From: Rhizobium sp. Q54
GTDB lineage: Bacteria > Pseudomonadota > Alphaproteobacteria > SHVV01
Assembly (NCBI GenBank): GCA_945903685.1
Contig: CAMDOQ010000002.1
Span: forward strand, 1 to 48,228
Length of the DNA stretch: 48,228 bases
Reading direction: 5' to 3'
Within the stretch, counting starts at the first letter, position 1. Every line of letters starts with the position of its first letter. The position numbers and the translations under genes were made by a program. The notes under the pieces were generated by a model, which ran no database searches, had not been told where the DNA came from, and saw only the letters and a list, made by a program, of their open reading frames with translations. Below, piece after piece: positions 1 through 9,826 of the stretch.

Positions 1-1204
1 GCGCATCGCGGCTCTGATCGACGTAGCCGAGCTTGACCGTCTCGCCGATCTTGAGCTTGCCGCCGTCGGGCTTGTCCTGGCTGACGACCATACGAAACAG
101 CGTGGTCTTGCCGACGCCGTTGGCGCCGATGATGCCGACAATCGCACCGGGCGGAATGCGGAACGAAAGATCGTCGATCAGAAACCGATCGCCGAACCCC
201 TTGGCCAGATGCTCGGCCTCGATCACCACGTCACCCAAACGCGGACCGGGCGGGACCACGATCTGGTTGGTGGTGTTGTAACGCTCGGAATCCTCGGCGA
301 GCAGCGATTCGTAGGCCTGGATGCGGGCCTTGCTTTTGGCCTGACGGGCGCGCGGACTCGAGCGAATCCATTCGAGCTCGCGGGCGAGCGTGCTCTGGCG
401 CGCCTCTTCCTGGCGGCCCTCTTCGATCAGCCGCTTCTCTTTCTGTTCGAGCCAGGACGAATAGTTGCCCTCCCACGGAATACCGCGGCCGCGATCGAGT
501 TCGAGAATCCAGCCGGCGACATTATCGAGGAAGTAGCGGTCGTGGGTGACCGCGACCACGGTCCCGGGATAGTCGTGGAGGAAGCGTTCGAGCCAGGCGA
601 CCGACTCGGCATCCAAGTGGTTGGTGGGCTCGTCCAAGAGCAGCATCTCGGGCCGCTGTAGCAGGAGCCGGCACAGCGCGACGCGGCGTCGTTCGCCGCC
701 CGAGAGTGTCGCGACCGCGGTTTCGCCGGACGGGCACCGGAGCGCGTCCATCGCAATCTCGACCTGGCGGTCGAGCTCCCAGGCGTTGGCGGCGTCGATC
801 TTTTCCTGGATCTCGGCCTGCTCCGCCAGCAGCGCGTTCATTTCGTCGTCGGTGAGCGTCTCGCCCAGCTTGGTGCTTACCGCCTCGAAGCGGTCGAGCA
901 ACGCCTTGGTTTCGGCGACGCCTTCCATGACAACGTCGCGCACGGTCGCGCCGGTGCCGAGCTGAGGCTCCTGCGGCAGGAACCCGATCTTGAGGCCTGC
1001 GGCCGCCAGCGCCTCACCGGTGTACTCGGTGTCCTCGCCGGCCATGATCCGGAGCACGGTCGACTTACCGGCGCCGTTGATACCGAGCACGCCGATCTTG
1101 GCGCCGGGCATAAACGAGAGCCAGATGTCCTTCAGGACTTCGCGGCCGCCGGGGAACGCTTTCCCCAGCCCCTTCATCGAGTACACGTACTGATAAGACG
1201 CCAT
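1..1204 (-). CDS. ettA: Energy-dependent translational throttle protein EttA (ABC-F ATPase), 3' end truncated by window edge
   Basis: Minus-strand reading from ATG at 1204 gives MASYQYVYSMKGLGKAFPGGREVLKDIWLSFMPGAKIGVLGINGAGKSTVLRIMAG (Walker A); open to the window edge, so absent from the ORF list. Confidence 0.93.
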   Translation of the reverse strand, partial: MASYQYVYSMKGLGKAFPGGREVLKDIWLSFMPGAKIGVLGINGAGKSTVLRIMAGEDTEYTGEALAAAGLKIGFLPQEPQLGTGATVRDVVMEGVAETKALLDRFEAVSTKLGETLTDDEMNALLAEQAEIQEKIDAANAWELDRQVEIAMDALRCPSGETAVATLSGGERRRVALCRLLLQRPEMLLLDEPTNHLDAESVAWLERFLHDYPGTVVAVTHDRYFLDNVAGWILELDRGRGIPWEGNYSSWLEQKEKRLIEEGRQEEARQSTLARELEWIRSSPRARQAKSKARIQAYESLLAEDSERYNTTNQIVVPPGPRLGDVVIEAEHLAKGFGDRFLIDDLSFRIPPGAIVGIIGANGVGKTTLFRMVVSQDKPDGGKLKIGETVKLGYVDQSRDA

Positions 1205-1417
1205 GCCGTACTCCCGCCAATGCGACGCGCGGGTTGTAGCGGATGCGGCGGCTCTCTCGCAATGCATTCCCCGCAACGGGTACTTAGGACGCAGCCCCGG
1301 CCGGCACGCCGGTTTCTTCTGCGCGGCTGCTATCCAGGCTCGCCGCGCGGCGCGCGCGTGATTTTTCGCGCCGGCTCTGCTATCGAGGGCGGGCCCCCTC
1401 AACCACCAACGACCTTC

Positions 1418-2326
1418 ATGCCCCATCTCGCGATGCTGATCGCCATGGCGTTCGGCGCCTCGTCGTTCACGGCCGGCAAGGCGGCGGTCGCCGAGCTGCC
1501 CGCGTCGGAGGTGCTCGCCGCCCGCTTCGTGATCGGCGCGCTGATCCTGTGGCTCGTACTGATCGCGCTGCGCCAGCGGCTGAAGCCCGATCGCTACGAC
1601 GGCCGCGCGTTCGTGGTCGGGCTGTTCGAACCGGGCTTGGGCTCGGTGCTGGCGTTTTGGGGCTTAACGCTCACGACCGCGGTACACGCGACGGTGTTGT
1701 TTGCCTGGTCGCCGCTGCTGCAGGCGGTGCTGGCGCGGGTGATCTTGAAGGAGCGCCTCATGCCCGAGGTCGTCACCGGTGCGGTAGTGGCGCTCGCCGG
1801 CACCGTCTGGCTGGTGTCCGACCGCTTGGACGACGCGAGCGGTTCGCTCGTCGGGGACGGCCTGTGCCTGGTCGGCCTCATTACCATGTCGACCGCGCAG
1901 TTGGCGCTCCGCCGCGTCGCCCAGGCGCGCGGGCGCCCGATCGCGACTGCCGCCTGGCAACTGACGGGGTCGGCGCTGGCAGCGTTCGCGGCGATGGCAC
2001 TGTTCGAGTGGCCGATCCTCGGCATCACCTGGCGCGCGAGCGCCGATTCGGACGTGTGGTTCGTGATCGTCTATTTGGCGATCTTCGTAACCGCCGCGGT
2101 TTTCGCCTTCACCAACTACGCGCTCCGGCACCTGCCGGTCGGGCTCGCCGGTCTCTACTACGTGCTCCTGGCACCGCTCGGCGTGCCGATCGCCGTCATC
2201 TTCCTGGGCGAATCGGTATCGGCTGCCGATCTCGGCGCCATCGGCTTGATCGCGCTCGGCGTGGCGCTCCCCTCGGTCACCGGTGTGCCGATGGTCGCGC
2301 GGCTGATCGGCCGCGCGCGGACGTGA
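1418..2326 (+). CDS. EamA/DMT family transporter (array member 1)
   Basis: MPHLAMLIAMAFGASSFTAGKAAVAELPASEVLAARF...; hydrophobic two-repeat EamA pattern, YYVLLAPLGVPIAVIFLGE motif. Internal ATG chosen over the ORF-track start at 1220. Confidence 0.9.
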   Translation: MPHLAMLIAMAFGASSFTAGKAAVAELPASEVLAARFVIGALILWLVLIALRQRLKPDRYDGRAFVVGLFEPGLGSVLAFWGLTLTTAVHATVLFAWSPLLQAVLARVILKERLMPEVVTGAVVALAGTVWLVSDRLDDASGSLVGDGLCLVGLITMSTAQLALRRVAQARGRPIATAAWQLTGSALAAFAAMALFEWPILGITWRASADSDVWFVIVYLAIFVTAAVFAFTNYALRHLPVGLAGLYYVLLAPLGVPIAVIFLGESVSAADLGAIGLIALGVALPSVTGVPMVARLIGRART

Positions 2327-3255
2327 TGGGGATGTTCGACGCGATCCCCCGGCGCTATTTCCCGCATCTTGCGATCCTGGCCGTCGTCGCATTCGGCACG
2401 ACCTGGGGCATCGCCGCCAAGACCGCGGTTGGAACGATGCCGGTCACGGATTTTCTCTTCATCCGCTACGTGCTCGCGACCGCATTGATCGCGATTCCGC
2501 TGCTGGCGCGCAAGCACACGCGCAAGCCCGGGCGCTGCGAACGTCAGGCGTTCGTGCTCGGCTTCTTCGATCCGGGCGCAACCACGCTGTTCGTTTTCTA
2601 CGCGCTCTACTACACCGACGCCGTCAACGCGATCATCATCGCCGCCTGGCTTCCGCTGCTCGCCGCGATCGCGGCATGGTGGCTGATCGGCGAACGGCCA
2701 TCGCTCCCGGCGGTCGCCGGCGCTGCGCTTGCCCTGATCGGGATCGTGCTGCTCGTCTCCGACGATGCCGCACAGCTCAAAAGCGACTCGTTGATCGGCG
2801 ACCTTCTTTGCATCGCTTGTCAGGTAACGCTCGCCGGGAGCGTCGCCTTGATGCGACGGATCAACCAGGAGGCGGGCGACCCCTTGAGCGTCGCCGCGTG
2901 GCAGATCGCGGGCGGTACCGTGACGGTCGCGGTCGCTTCGGTGATCGATAGCCTGATCGCCGGGCGGCCGTGGCTGTCGATGCCGCCGGTCGAGGGCTGG
3001 CTCCTGGTGTGCTACCTCGCGCTCTTTCTTACCGTCGGTTCGTTCTGGCTCTACAACTACGCGCTCCGCTACCTGCCGACGGCGCGCGTCACGCTCTACG
3101 GCCTGATCAGCCCGCCGCTTGCGGTGCCCTTGACGGCAGCCGTGCTCGGCGAGTCGGTCACCTGGATCGACGCGAGCGCACTCGCGGTCGTGCTCGCCGG
3201 CGTTGCGCTGCCGATACTGATCGCCGTGCGGAGAAGCGCACCGCCTGCGCCATGA
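2326..3255 (+). CDS. EamA/DMT family transporter (array member 2)
   Basis: MGMFDAIPRRYFPHLAILAVVAFGTTWGIAAKTAVGTMP...; TGATG overlap with the preceding stop. Confidence 0.88.
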   Translation: MGMFDAIPRRYFPHLAILAVVAFGTTWGIAAKTAVGTMPVTDFLFIRYVLATALIAIPLLARKHTRKPGRCERQAFVLGFFDPGATTLFVFYALYYTDAVNAIIIAAWLPLLAAIAAWWLIGERPSLPAVAGAALALIGIVLLVSDDAAQLKSDSLIGDLLCIACQVTLAGSVALMRRINQEAGDPLSVAAWQIAGGTVTVAVASVIDSLIAGRPWLSMPPVEGWLLVCYLALFLTVGSFWLYNYALRYLPTARVTLYGLISPPLAVPLTAAVLGESVTWIDASALAVVLAGVALPILIAVRRSAPPAP

Positions 3256-4160
3256 CGCTTCTCCCGCACGCCGCGATCCTCGCCGCCGTGCTCCTGTGGG
3301 CGACCTCGATCCCGGCCGGCAAGGCTGCGGTCGACGCCATGCCGGCGTCGGAGATCCTGATCTTCCGCTTCGGGTTGGGCGGGCTCTTGCTGTGGCTCAC
3401 CCTCTTGCTCCTGCGGCGCCGGGCCGAGATTTTCGCGATCGGCCGCCGCGCATTCTGGATCGGTTTGTCGGCACCGGCCGCGGCGACGCTCACCACCTAC
3501 TGGGGGCTTCTGCACACGAGTGCCGTGCACGCGGTCCTCATCACCGCGGGCGCCCCGGTCACAACCTCGCTGCTCGCCTGGTGGCTGCTCAAGGAAAAGC
3601 CGACGCGGTGGGTGGTCGCGGGGACGGCGGTTGCCGGTGCCGGGATCCTACTCCTCGTCTCCGACGACGACGCGGTCGGGGCGAGCCTGTGGGGCGACTT
3701 CCTCTGTCTCCTGAGCTTGTTCTTCGCCGGGTTCGCACAAGTTAGTCAGCGGCGGCTCGGAATCCAGTACGGCAACGCCATCGCCGTGACCGCCTGGCAG
3801 ATGACGAGCGGAACGATCGCCTGCCTGTTCATCATGGTCGGCTTTGAAAGCTGGCTCGACGAGCGCGGTTGGATGGCAGTGCCCTCGACCGACGTTTGGC
3901 TGCTCATCCTCTACCTCGCCGTGTTCGTCACCGCGTTTCCGTTTGCGCTCGCGAACTATACGTTGAGCCGGATGCCGGCCGGGCACATGGCCCTCTACAC
4001 CGTCTTGATGGCGCCGCTAGGCGTGCCGGTCGCAGCCGTGGTATTGGGGGAGCCCGTTACGCTCGTCGATATCGCGGCGCTCCTTTTCATCACGGCGGGC
4101 GTCGCGCTGCCGGCACTCGCTAGCCTCCGGCGCGCTGGCCGCCGGGGCGACGCGGCCTAG
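3252..4160 (+). CDS. EamA/DMT family transporter (array member 3)
   Basis: MTLLPHAAILAAVLLWATSIPAGKAAVDAMPASEILIFRF...; ATGA overlap with member 2. Confidence 0.9.
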   Translation: MTLLPHAAILAAVLLWATSIPAGKAAVDAMPASEILIFRFGLGGLLLWLTLLLLRRRAEIFAIGRRAFWIGLSAPAAATLTTYWGLLHTSAVHAVLITAGAPVTTSLLAWWLLKEKPTRWVVAGTAVAGAGILLLVSDDDAVGASLWGDFLCLLSLFFAGFAQVSQRRLGIQYGNAIAVTAWQMTSGTIACLFIMVGFESWLDERGWMAVPSTDVWLLILYLAVFVTAFPFALANYTLSRMPAGHMALYTVLMAPLGVPVAAVVLGEPVTLVDIAALLFITAGVALPALASLRRAGRRGDAA

Positions 4161-4194
4161 CTCCCTACGCTCCCCGCGCAAGCGCCGGTATCCG

Positions 4195-5115
4195 ATGCAC
4201 GCCCTCTCCCATCTCGCGATTCTGACGGCGACCCTGTTTTGGGCGTCCTCCTTCGCCGCCGGCAAGGTCGGGATCGCCGCGATGCCGGCGTCCGAGATCT
4301 TTGCGATTCGCTTCACCGTCGCCGCCCTTATCCTTTGGCCGCTCGTGCTGCTGCGCGGCCGCACCGCCGTCCCCTGGCGGGCCGTCGCCCTCCCGAGCCT
4401 CGTCCTCGGCGCGCTCTCGCCTTCGCTGGCGAGCCTCTTCTTCTACTGGGGCATGCTTACGACATCGTCGGTCAACGCGGTGGTGATCGCGGCGCTGATG
4501 CCGCTCATGACCTCGCTCGCGGCGTGGCTCCTGATCGGCGAGAAGGTGGCGGTGCGTGTCGTCATCGGTTCGCTGGTAGCGCTTGGCGGTATCGTCCTCC
4601 TGGTGAGCGACGACGCCGCCGCGAGCGCAGGCTCGATCAAGGGCGATGCCCTCTGCGTCGCCGGGCTCGTGCTGATGAGCGTGTCGCAGACCTATATGCG
4701 GCGTTTGAACCGCGACGTCGCCGACCCGCTCGCGATCACCGCCTGGCAGCTGACCGGCGGCGCGGCGATGAGTCTGGTGGTGATGGTGGGTTTCGAGAGC
4801 TGGCTCGACTCGCGCGGTTGGACGGCCGTGCCCTCGCTCGAGATGTGGCTCTTGATCGGTTACCTCACCATCTTCGTCAGCATCGCTACGTTCCTGCTCA
4901 ACAACTACGGCCTGCGGCGTATGTCGGCCGGGCAGTCGAGCCTTTACTACGTGCTGATGGCGCCGTTGGGCGCGCCGATCTCCTACTTCTGGCTCGGCGA
5001 ATCGATCACGGCCCGAGACGCTGCGGCGATTGCGCTGGTGGCAGCCGGCGTCGCGATCCCGGTCGCGGTCGCCGCGCTTCGGCGCCTACGCGCGCCGAGC
5101 ACGGCGCCGACATGA
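4195..5115 (+). CDS. EamA/DMT family transporter (array member 4)
   Basis: MHALSHLAILTATLFWASSFAAGKVGIAAMPASEIFAIRF...; closely resembles member 3 (MVGFESWLDxRGWxAVPS). Confidence 0.9.
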   Translation: MHALSHLAILTATLFWASSFAAGKVGIAAMPASEIFAIRFTVAALILWPLVLLRGRTAVPWRAVALPSLVLGALSPSLASLFFYWGMLTTSSVNAVVIAALMPLMTSLAAWLLIGEKVAVRVVIGSLVALGGIVLLVSDDAAASAGSIKGDALCVAGLVLMSVSQTYMRRLNRDVADPLAITAWQLTGGAAMSLVVMVGFESWLDSRGWTAVPSLEMWLLIGYLTIFVSIATFLLNNYGLRRMSAGQSSLYYVLMAPLGAPISYFWLGESITARDAAAIALVAAGVAIPVAVAALRRLRAPSTAPT

Positions 5116-5125
5116 GGCGCGCTCC

Positions 5126-6028
5126 GTGAGCGCCCATCTCGCGATGGTAGTGGCGGCGCTGCTGTGGGCATCGGCGGCGGTGACGAGCAAGGCGGTGCTG
5201 CCGGTCGTACCGTTCGCCGAGCTCGCGTTCCTACGGGTGGCGCTCGGCGGATGCGCGCAGTGGGCGACGGTCAAGGCGTTCGGTCTTCGTTCGGTGTCGC
5301 CACGGATTGCGCTCCGCGCCGCAGCGATCGGCGCGGTCGAGCCCGGCATCGTCACCGCGATCGGCTATTGGGGCCTGTCGCAAACCTCGGCCGTCCACGC
5401 GGTCGTGATCTTCTCGCTGATGCCGGTGGCAACCGCGCTCTTGGCCCGGATCTTCATCGGCGAGGCGTTCCGGCCGTCCTTGATCATCGGCGCCGCGGTG
5501 GCAATCGCCGCGACGGTCCTCCTCGTCACCGGTCGCGCCGCCAGCACCGAAGCCTCGCTCGCCGGCGATGCGTTGATTGCGATCGCGCTTCTCCTCGCCT
5601 GCGTGGCGGCGCTCGCGCTCCGCCGCAACGCCCAAGCGAACGCCGGCTCCGCGGTCGCCGCGACCGCCTACCAGTTGGCGGGCGCCGCGACCTCGAGCCT
5701 GGTCATCGCCGTGGTCGCGGCCGGCGGCGCGCCGTTCGCCTGGGTCGGCGCGGCCGAAGCCGGCACGCTTGCGACCATCCTGTTCCTCGGCTTCGGCGTG
5801 AGCGGCTTCGCCTCGCCGATCTATAACTTCGCGTTCAAGCGGCTCGAAGCGGCGCAGGTGACGCTTTACGTCGTCCTGATCAGCCCGATCGGCGTCGCGC
5901 TCGCGTGGCTGTTCCTGGGCGAGCCGCTCAGCGCGCGCGATGTCGCCCTGATTGCCGCGACCGTGGCCGGCGTCGCGCTGCCGGCTGCGGCCGATGCCTT
6001 CGTCCGCGCCCGTGCGGGGTGGCGATGA
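5126..6028 (+). CDS. EamA/DMT family transporter (array member 5)
   Basis: GTG start; VSAHLAMVVAALLWASAAVTSKAVLPVVPFAELAFLRV... Confidence 0.87.
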   Translation: MSAHLAMVVAALLWASAAVTSKAVLPVVPFAELAFLRVALGGCAQWATVKAFGLRSVSPRIALRAAAIGAVEPGIVTAIGYWGLSQTSAVHAVVIFSLMPVATALLARIFIGEAFRPSLIIGAAVAIAATVLLVTGRAASTEASLAGDALIAIALLLACVAALALRRNAQANAGSAVAATAYQLAGAATSSLVIAVVAAGGAPFAWVGAAEAGTLATILFLGFGVSGFASPIYNFAFKRLEAAQVTLYVVLISPIGVALAWLFLGEPLSARDVALIAATVAGVALPAAADAFVRARAGWR

Positions 6029-6939
6029 GACCCGCGATGCTGCCGCATTTCGCCATGACCGGCGCCGCGTTGTTGTGGGCGTCGGCCTTTGTCGCCAGCA
6101 AGGCGGCGATCGCGACCATTCCGATCGGCGAGCTCTGTCTCGTGCGCTTCGGCGTCGGCGCGCTCTTTCTCTGGGCGGTTGCGCTCGTGAGCGGCGAGCT
6201 GCGTGGGCTCAGGCGCATCACCGGCCGGGCGTTCGCGGTGGGCCTGTTCGAGCCCGGCTTCATCACGGTCGTGGTCTATTGGGGCCTCGCCCGCACTTCG
6301 GCGACCCACGGCATCGTCATCTTCGCGCTGATGCCGCTCGCGACCGCGTTCCTCGGCCGCATCTTCCTGCGCGAATCGCTGAACCCGCTCTTGTTCGCGG
6401 GCTCGTTCCTCGCGATCGGCGGCACCGTGGTCATGGTGTCGGGGACTGCGCCCGGGAGCGACGCGACGCTCATGGGCGACGCCATCATCGCGTTCGGGTT
6501 GTTGGCTGCGTGCGGCGCGATCCTGGTGCTGCGGCGGGTGACCCAGGCGCCGGTGTCGCCGCTCGCGCTGACGGCGATCCAGATGACCGGCGCTACTGCG
6601 GCTGGTTTGATCGTTGCGCTCGCCGAGAGCGGGGCAACATTCGCGTGGGTCGCCGAAGCCTCGCCCACGACGTTTGCGATCCTCGCCTACTTGGGCGTAC
6701 TCGTGAGCGGGGTCGCGTTCGTGTTCTACAACCTCGGCATTCGCGGCATCGAGGCGGCGCGCGTCAGCCTCTACATCGTCCTGATCACGCCGCTCGGCGT
6801 ACCACTGGCCGCGATATTCCTGGCCGAGCCGGTCGGCTGGCGCGAAGCGGCCGCGGTTGCCCTCGTGGTCGCCGGAGTCGTGCTCCCCTTCCTCGCCCAC
6901 TTCAGCCGCGCCGCCCGCGCGCGCCGCGCGGCACCGTGA
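6025..6939 (+). CDS. EamA/DMT family transporter (array member 6)
   Basis: MRPAMLPHFAMTGAALLWASAFVASKAAIATIPIGELCLVRF...; ATGA overlap with member 5. Confidence 0.9.
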   Translation: MRPAMLPHFAMTGAALLWASAFVASKAAIATIPIGELCLVRFGVGALFLWAVALVSGELRGLRRITGRAFAVGLFEPGFITVVVYWGLARTSATHGIVIFALMPLATAFLGRIFLRESLNPLLFAGSFLAIGGTVVMVSGTAPGSDATLMGDAIIAFGLLAACGAILVLRRVTQAPVSPLALTAIQMTGATAAGLIVALAESGATFAWVAEASPTTFAILAYLGVLVSGVAFVFYNLGIRGIEAARVSLYIVLITPLGVPLAAIFLAEPVGWREAAAVALVVAGVVLPFLAHFSRAARARRAAP

Positions 6940-7853
6940 CCGCGCCGCTGCTGCCCCGCCACCCGGCACTCCCGCACGTCGCGTTGGTGGCGGCGGTGAC
7001 GTTGTGGGCGACGATCTACGTCGCCGCCAAATCGGCGATGACGGTGATCCCGGTCGCCGAGCTGATCGCACTCCGCTTCACGCTGGGCGCGGGTGTTCTC
7101 TGGGCGTTCATCCTCGTGACCGGCGAGAAAGTCGAAGCCCGCGCGATCGGCTGGCGCGCGTTCGTGGTCGGGCTGGTCGAACCGGGCGCGGCCTCGATGC
7201 TCACCTTTTGGGGCTTGAAGCTCACCTCGGCGGTGAGCGCGACCGTGATCTTCGCGACCATTCCAGTCGTGACCGCAGCGATGAGCTGGGTGTTCCTGCG
7301 CGAGCGGACGGCTAGCGTGGTGCTCGTGGCTTCGGGGCTGGCGCTCGCCGGCACCGCGCTCCTGGTCGCCGACGATGCCGGCGCGCTCGACACCTCGCTC
7401 GCGGGAGACGTTCTCATTCTGGGGACGATCGTCTTCATCGTCGCCGTCCAGCTCGTGCAGCGCCGGCTCGCCATCCACCACGGCAAGCCTTTGGTGGTGA
7501 CGGCATGGCAGCTACTGGGCGCGGCGGTCGCGGGCTACGCGGTGACGCCGTTCGCGGCACCCGAGGCCGGCGCCTTCGCCTGGATCGCGACCGCGCCCGC
7601 GGCGACCTGGGCGACGCTCGCCTATATCGGCATCATGGTGAGCGCGGTGACGTTCGGGATTTACAACTACGCGCTCGGCTACCACCCGGTCGCACGCATC
7701 AATCTCTACTATACCCTGGTCGCACCGATCGGCGTGCCGCTGGCGGCCGTCTTCCTCGACGAACCGATCAGCGCGCTCGACGTCGCTGCGGCGGTCCTAG
7801 TGGTGATCGCCGTCGCGCTGCCGGCGGTGCCGGAGTTATGGCGGCAGCGTTAG
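6936..7853 (+). CDS. EamA/DMT family transporter (array member 7)
   Basis: GTG start in a GTGA overlap; VTAPLLPRHPALPHVALVAAVTLWATIYVAAKSAMTVIPVAELIALRF... Confidence 0.88.
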   Translation: MTAPLLPRHPALPHVALVAAVTLWATIYVAAKSAMTVIPVAELIALRFTLGAGVLWAFILVTGEKVEARAIGWRAFVVGLVEPGAASMLTFWGLKLTSAVSATVIFATIPVVTAAMSWVFLRERTASVVLVASGLALAGTALLVADDAGALDTSLAGDVLILGTIVFIVAVQLVQRRLAIHHGKPLVVTAWQLLGAAVAGYAVTPFAAPEAGAFAWIATAPAATWATLAYIGIMVSAVTFGIYNYALGYHPVARINLYYTLVAPIGVPLAAVFLDEPISALDVAAAVLVVIAVALPAVPELWRQR

Positions 7854-8800
7854 TGCTTCCGTCCTGTCGTCCCGAACAGCGAGCTCTTGGTCTTAGCCGC
7901 GAACAGTTCAAGCGCGATGGTGCCGGCGTGGCTATTGCCCTGCTTGTTGAGGCCGGGCGACCACACCGCGACCGTCATCTTGCCCGGCACGACGACGATG
8001 ATGCCGCCGCCGACCCCGCTCTTTCCCGGCAGCCCGACCTTGAACGCGAACTCGCCCGAGGCATCGTAGTGGCCGCACGTCATCATGATCGCGTTGATGC
8101 GGGTCGCCTGCTCGCTCTTGACGATGCGGTCGCCGGTCAAGGGATCGCGGCCGAAATTCGCGAGATAGAGCGCGGCCCGCGAGAGGTCGACGCAGTTCAT
8201 CTCGATCGCGCACTGCTTGAAATAGGTCTCGAGCACGGCCTCGGGCTCGTTCTCGAGGTTGCCGAACGACTTCATGAAGTTGGCGAGCGCGACGTTACGA
8301 TAGCCGGTGTCGGCTTCCGACTTGGCGATGATGCGATCGATCCGCACCTTGGGATCGTCGGCCAGGGTCTGCACGAATTGGAGGATATTGCCGGCCGGAT
8401 CGTCGTGGCGCGAGCGCTTGGCGGCCGAAACGATCACGTCGGCGACCACGATCGCGCCAGCGTTGATGAAGGGGTTGCGCGGAACCCCGTTCTCACGCTC
8501 GAGCTGCACCAGCGAATTGAACGGATTGCCGGAGGGCTCGCGGCCTAAGCGTTTCCAGAGCCCGTCGCCCACTTCGCGGAGCGCCAGGGTCAGCGTGAAG
8601 AGCTTGGAAACGCTCTGGATCGAGAACGGTACCTTGGCGTCGCCGGCTTGGAAGGTTTCGCCGATCACGGTCGTCACCGCGATCCCGAATTTGTGCGAAT
8701 CGGCCTTGGCAAGCGCGGGGATATAGTCGGCGACCTTGGCGACGCCGAGTTCGGGTTTGATCTCGTGAACGATGTCGTTGAGAACCTTCTTGAGGTCCAT
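7850..8800 (-). CDS. glsA: Glutaminase (GlsA/GlsB family)
   Basis: MDLKKVLNDIVHEIKPELGVAKVADYIPALAKADSHKFGIAV...PFSIQSVSKLFTL...NPFINAGAIVVAD; serine-dependent SxxK motif (SVSK). Confidence 0.93.
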   Translation of the reverse strand: MDLKKVLNDIVHEIKPELGVAKVADYIPALAKADSHKFGIAVTTVIGETFQAGDAKVPFSIQSVSKLFTLTLALREVGDGLWKRLGREPSGNPFNSLVQLERENGVPRNPFINAGAIVVADVIVSAAKRSRHDDPAGNILQFVQTLADDPKVRIDRIIAKSEADTGYRNVALANFMKSFGNLENEPEAVLETYFKQCAIEMNCVDLSRAALYLANFGRDPLTGDRIVKSEQATRINAIMMTCGHYDASGEFAFKVGLPGKSGVGGGIIVVVPGKMTVAVWSPGLNKQGNSHAGTIALELFAAKTKSSLFGTTGRKH

Positions 8801-8928
8801 GCCGTGCTCCCCCTGCTGGCGTCGCGTCGGCGCCAACGCTACAGGAATTACGGCCCATATTCACGTGGAGCGGCCGAAACGCCCCTGCTAGGCTCGGCCT
8901 CGCCCGCGATCCGGAAAGGAACCCTGCT

Positions 8929-9813
8929 ATGCGCGCCCTCGCCCTTACCGCCGCCCTCACGGCGTTCGCCCTCGCCGGTCCGGCGCTCGCGCAGAGCGGG
9001 CCGAAGCCGGCGGCCCCCAAGTCCGACAAGCCGGTAGCCGCACGTCCGGCGCCCGGCGACAATTCGGTGGTCGCGGTCGTCAACGGCGAGGAGATCCGCT
9101 TCAGCGAACTCGCCCAGTATCACGCCGCGCTGCCGCCGCAGTACCGGCAGATGCCGCTCCCGCAGATATTCGACGAGCTGGTAAGCGCCGTGGTCGACCG
9201 CCGCATCATCATCCAGGCGGCGAAGAAGGCGAACGTCGAGGGCGACGCCGAGGTCAAGCGGCGGGTCGCGTTCGCGGTCGAGAACGTGCTGCAGGAAGCC
9301 TACGTCAACAAGGTCCTGACCGATCAGCTGACCGACGAGCGCCTGAAGGACTCCTACGCGCGCATGATCAAGTCGGTGCCGCCGCGCGAAGAAGTCCACG
9401 CCCGCCACATCCTGGTCGAGAGCGAAGACGCGGCCAAGAAGCTGATCGCCGATCTCGACAAGGGCGTCGATTTCGTGACGCTCGCCAAGGAGAAGTCGAA
9501 GGGGCCGTCGTCGGGCACCGGCGGCGACCTAGGCTACTTCCAGCGCGAGCAGATGCTGCCCGAGTTCTCGCAAGTCGCGTTCGCGCTCGACAAGGGCGCC
9601 TACACCAAGACCCCGGTCAAGACCAAGTACGGCTGGCACGTGATCAAGGTTGAGGACAAGCGCTCATCGCCGCCGCCCTCGTTCGAAGAAAGCAAGGAAG
9701 AGATCCGGGCGCAGGAGAGCCAGGTCGTGGTCGGCGAAGCAATCGACAGCCTGCGCAAGGGCGCGACGGTCAAACGCTTCAACCCCGACGGCAGCGAAAC
9801 CAAGAAGAACTAG
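8929..9813 (+). CDS. Peptidylprolyl isomerase, parvulin/PpiC type, secreted
   Basis: Signal peptide MRALALTAALTAFALAGPALAQ; EEVHARHILVESEDAAKKLI...GGDLGYFQREQMLPEFSQVAF...KTKYGWHVIKV parvulin domain. Confidence 0.93.
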   Translation: MRALALTAALTAFALAGPALAQSGPKPAAPKSDKPVAARPAPGDNSVVAVVNGEEIRFSELAQYHAALPPQYRQMPLPQIFDELVSAVVDRRIIIQAAKKANVEGDAEVKRRVAFAVENVLQEAYVNKVLTDQLTDERLKDSYARMIKSVPPREEVHARHILVESEDAAKKLIADLDKGVDFVTLAKEKSKGPSSGTGGDLGYFQREQMLPEFSQVAFALDKGAYTKTPVKTKYGWHVIKVEDKRSSPPPSFEESKEEIRAQESQVVVGEAIDSLRKGATVKRFNPDGSETKKN

Positions 9814-9826
9814 CGACCCCCACCCT

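Noticed and set aside
1549-2325. Long N-terminal extension of EamA member 2 (ORF 1549-3255), with similar extensions for members 3 and 7
   Set aside because: Extensions read through the previous gene in a shifted frame with Arg-rich sequence; overlapping starts at the previous stops fit better.
5866-7071. 401-aa minus-strand ORF opposite EamA members 6-7 (and similar long ORFs opposite members 1-4)
   Set aside because: Arg/Gly/Asp-rich composition typical of antisense frames in high-GC genes; the plus-strand frames encode clear membrane proteins.
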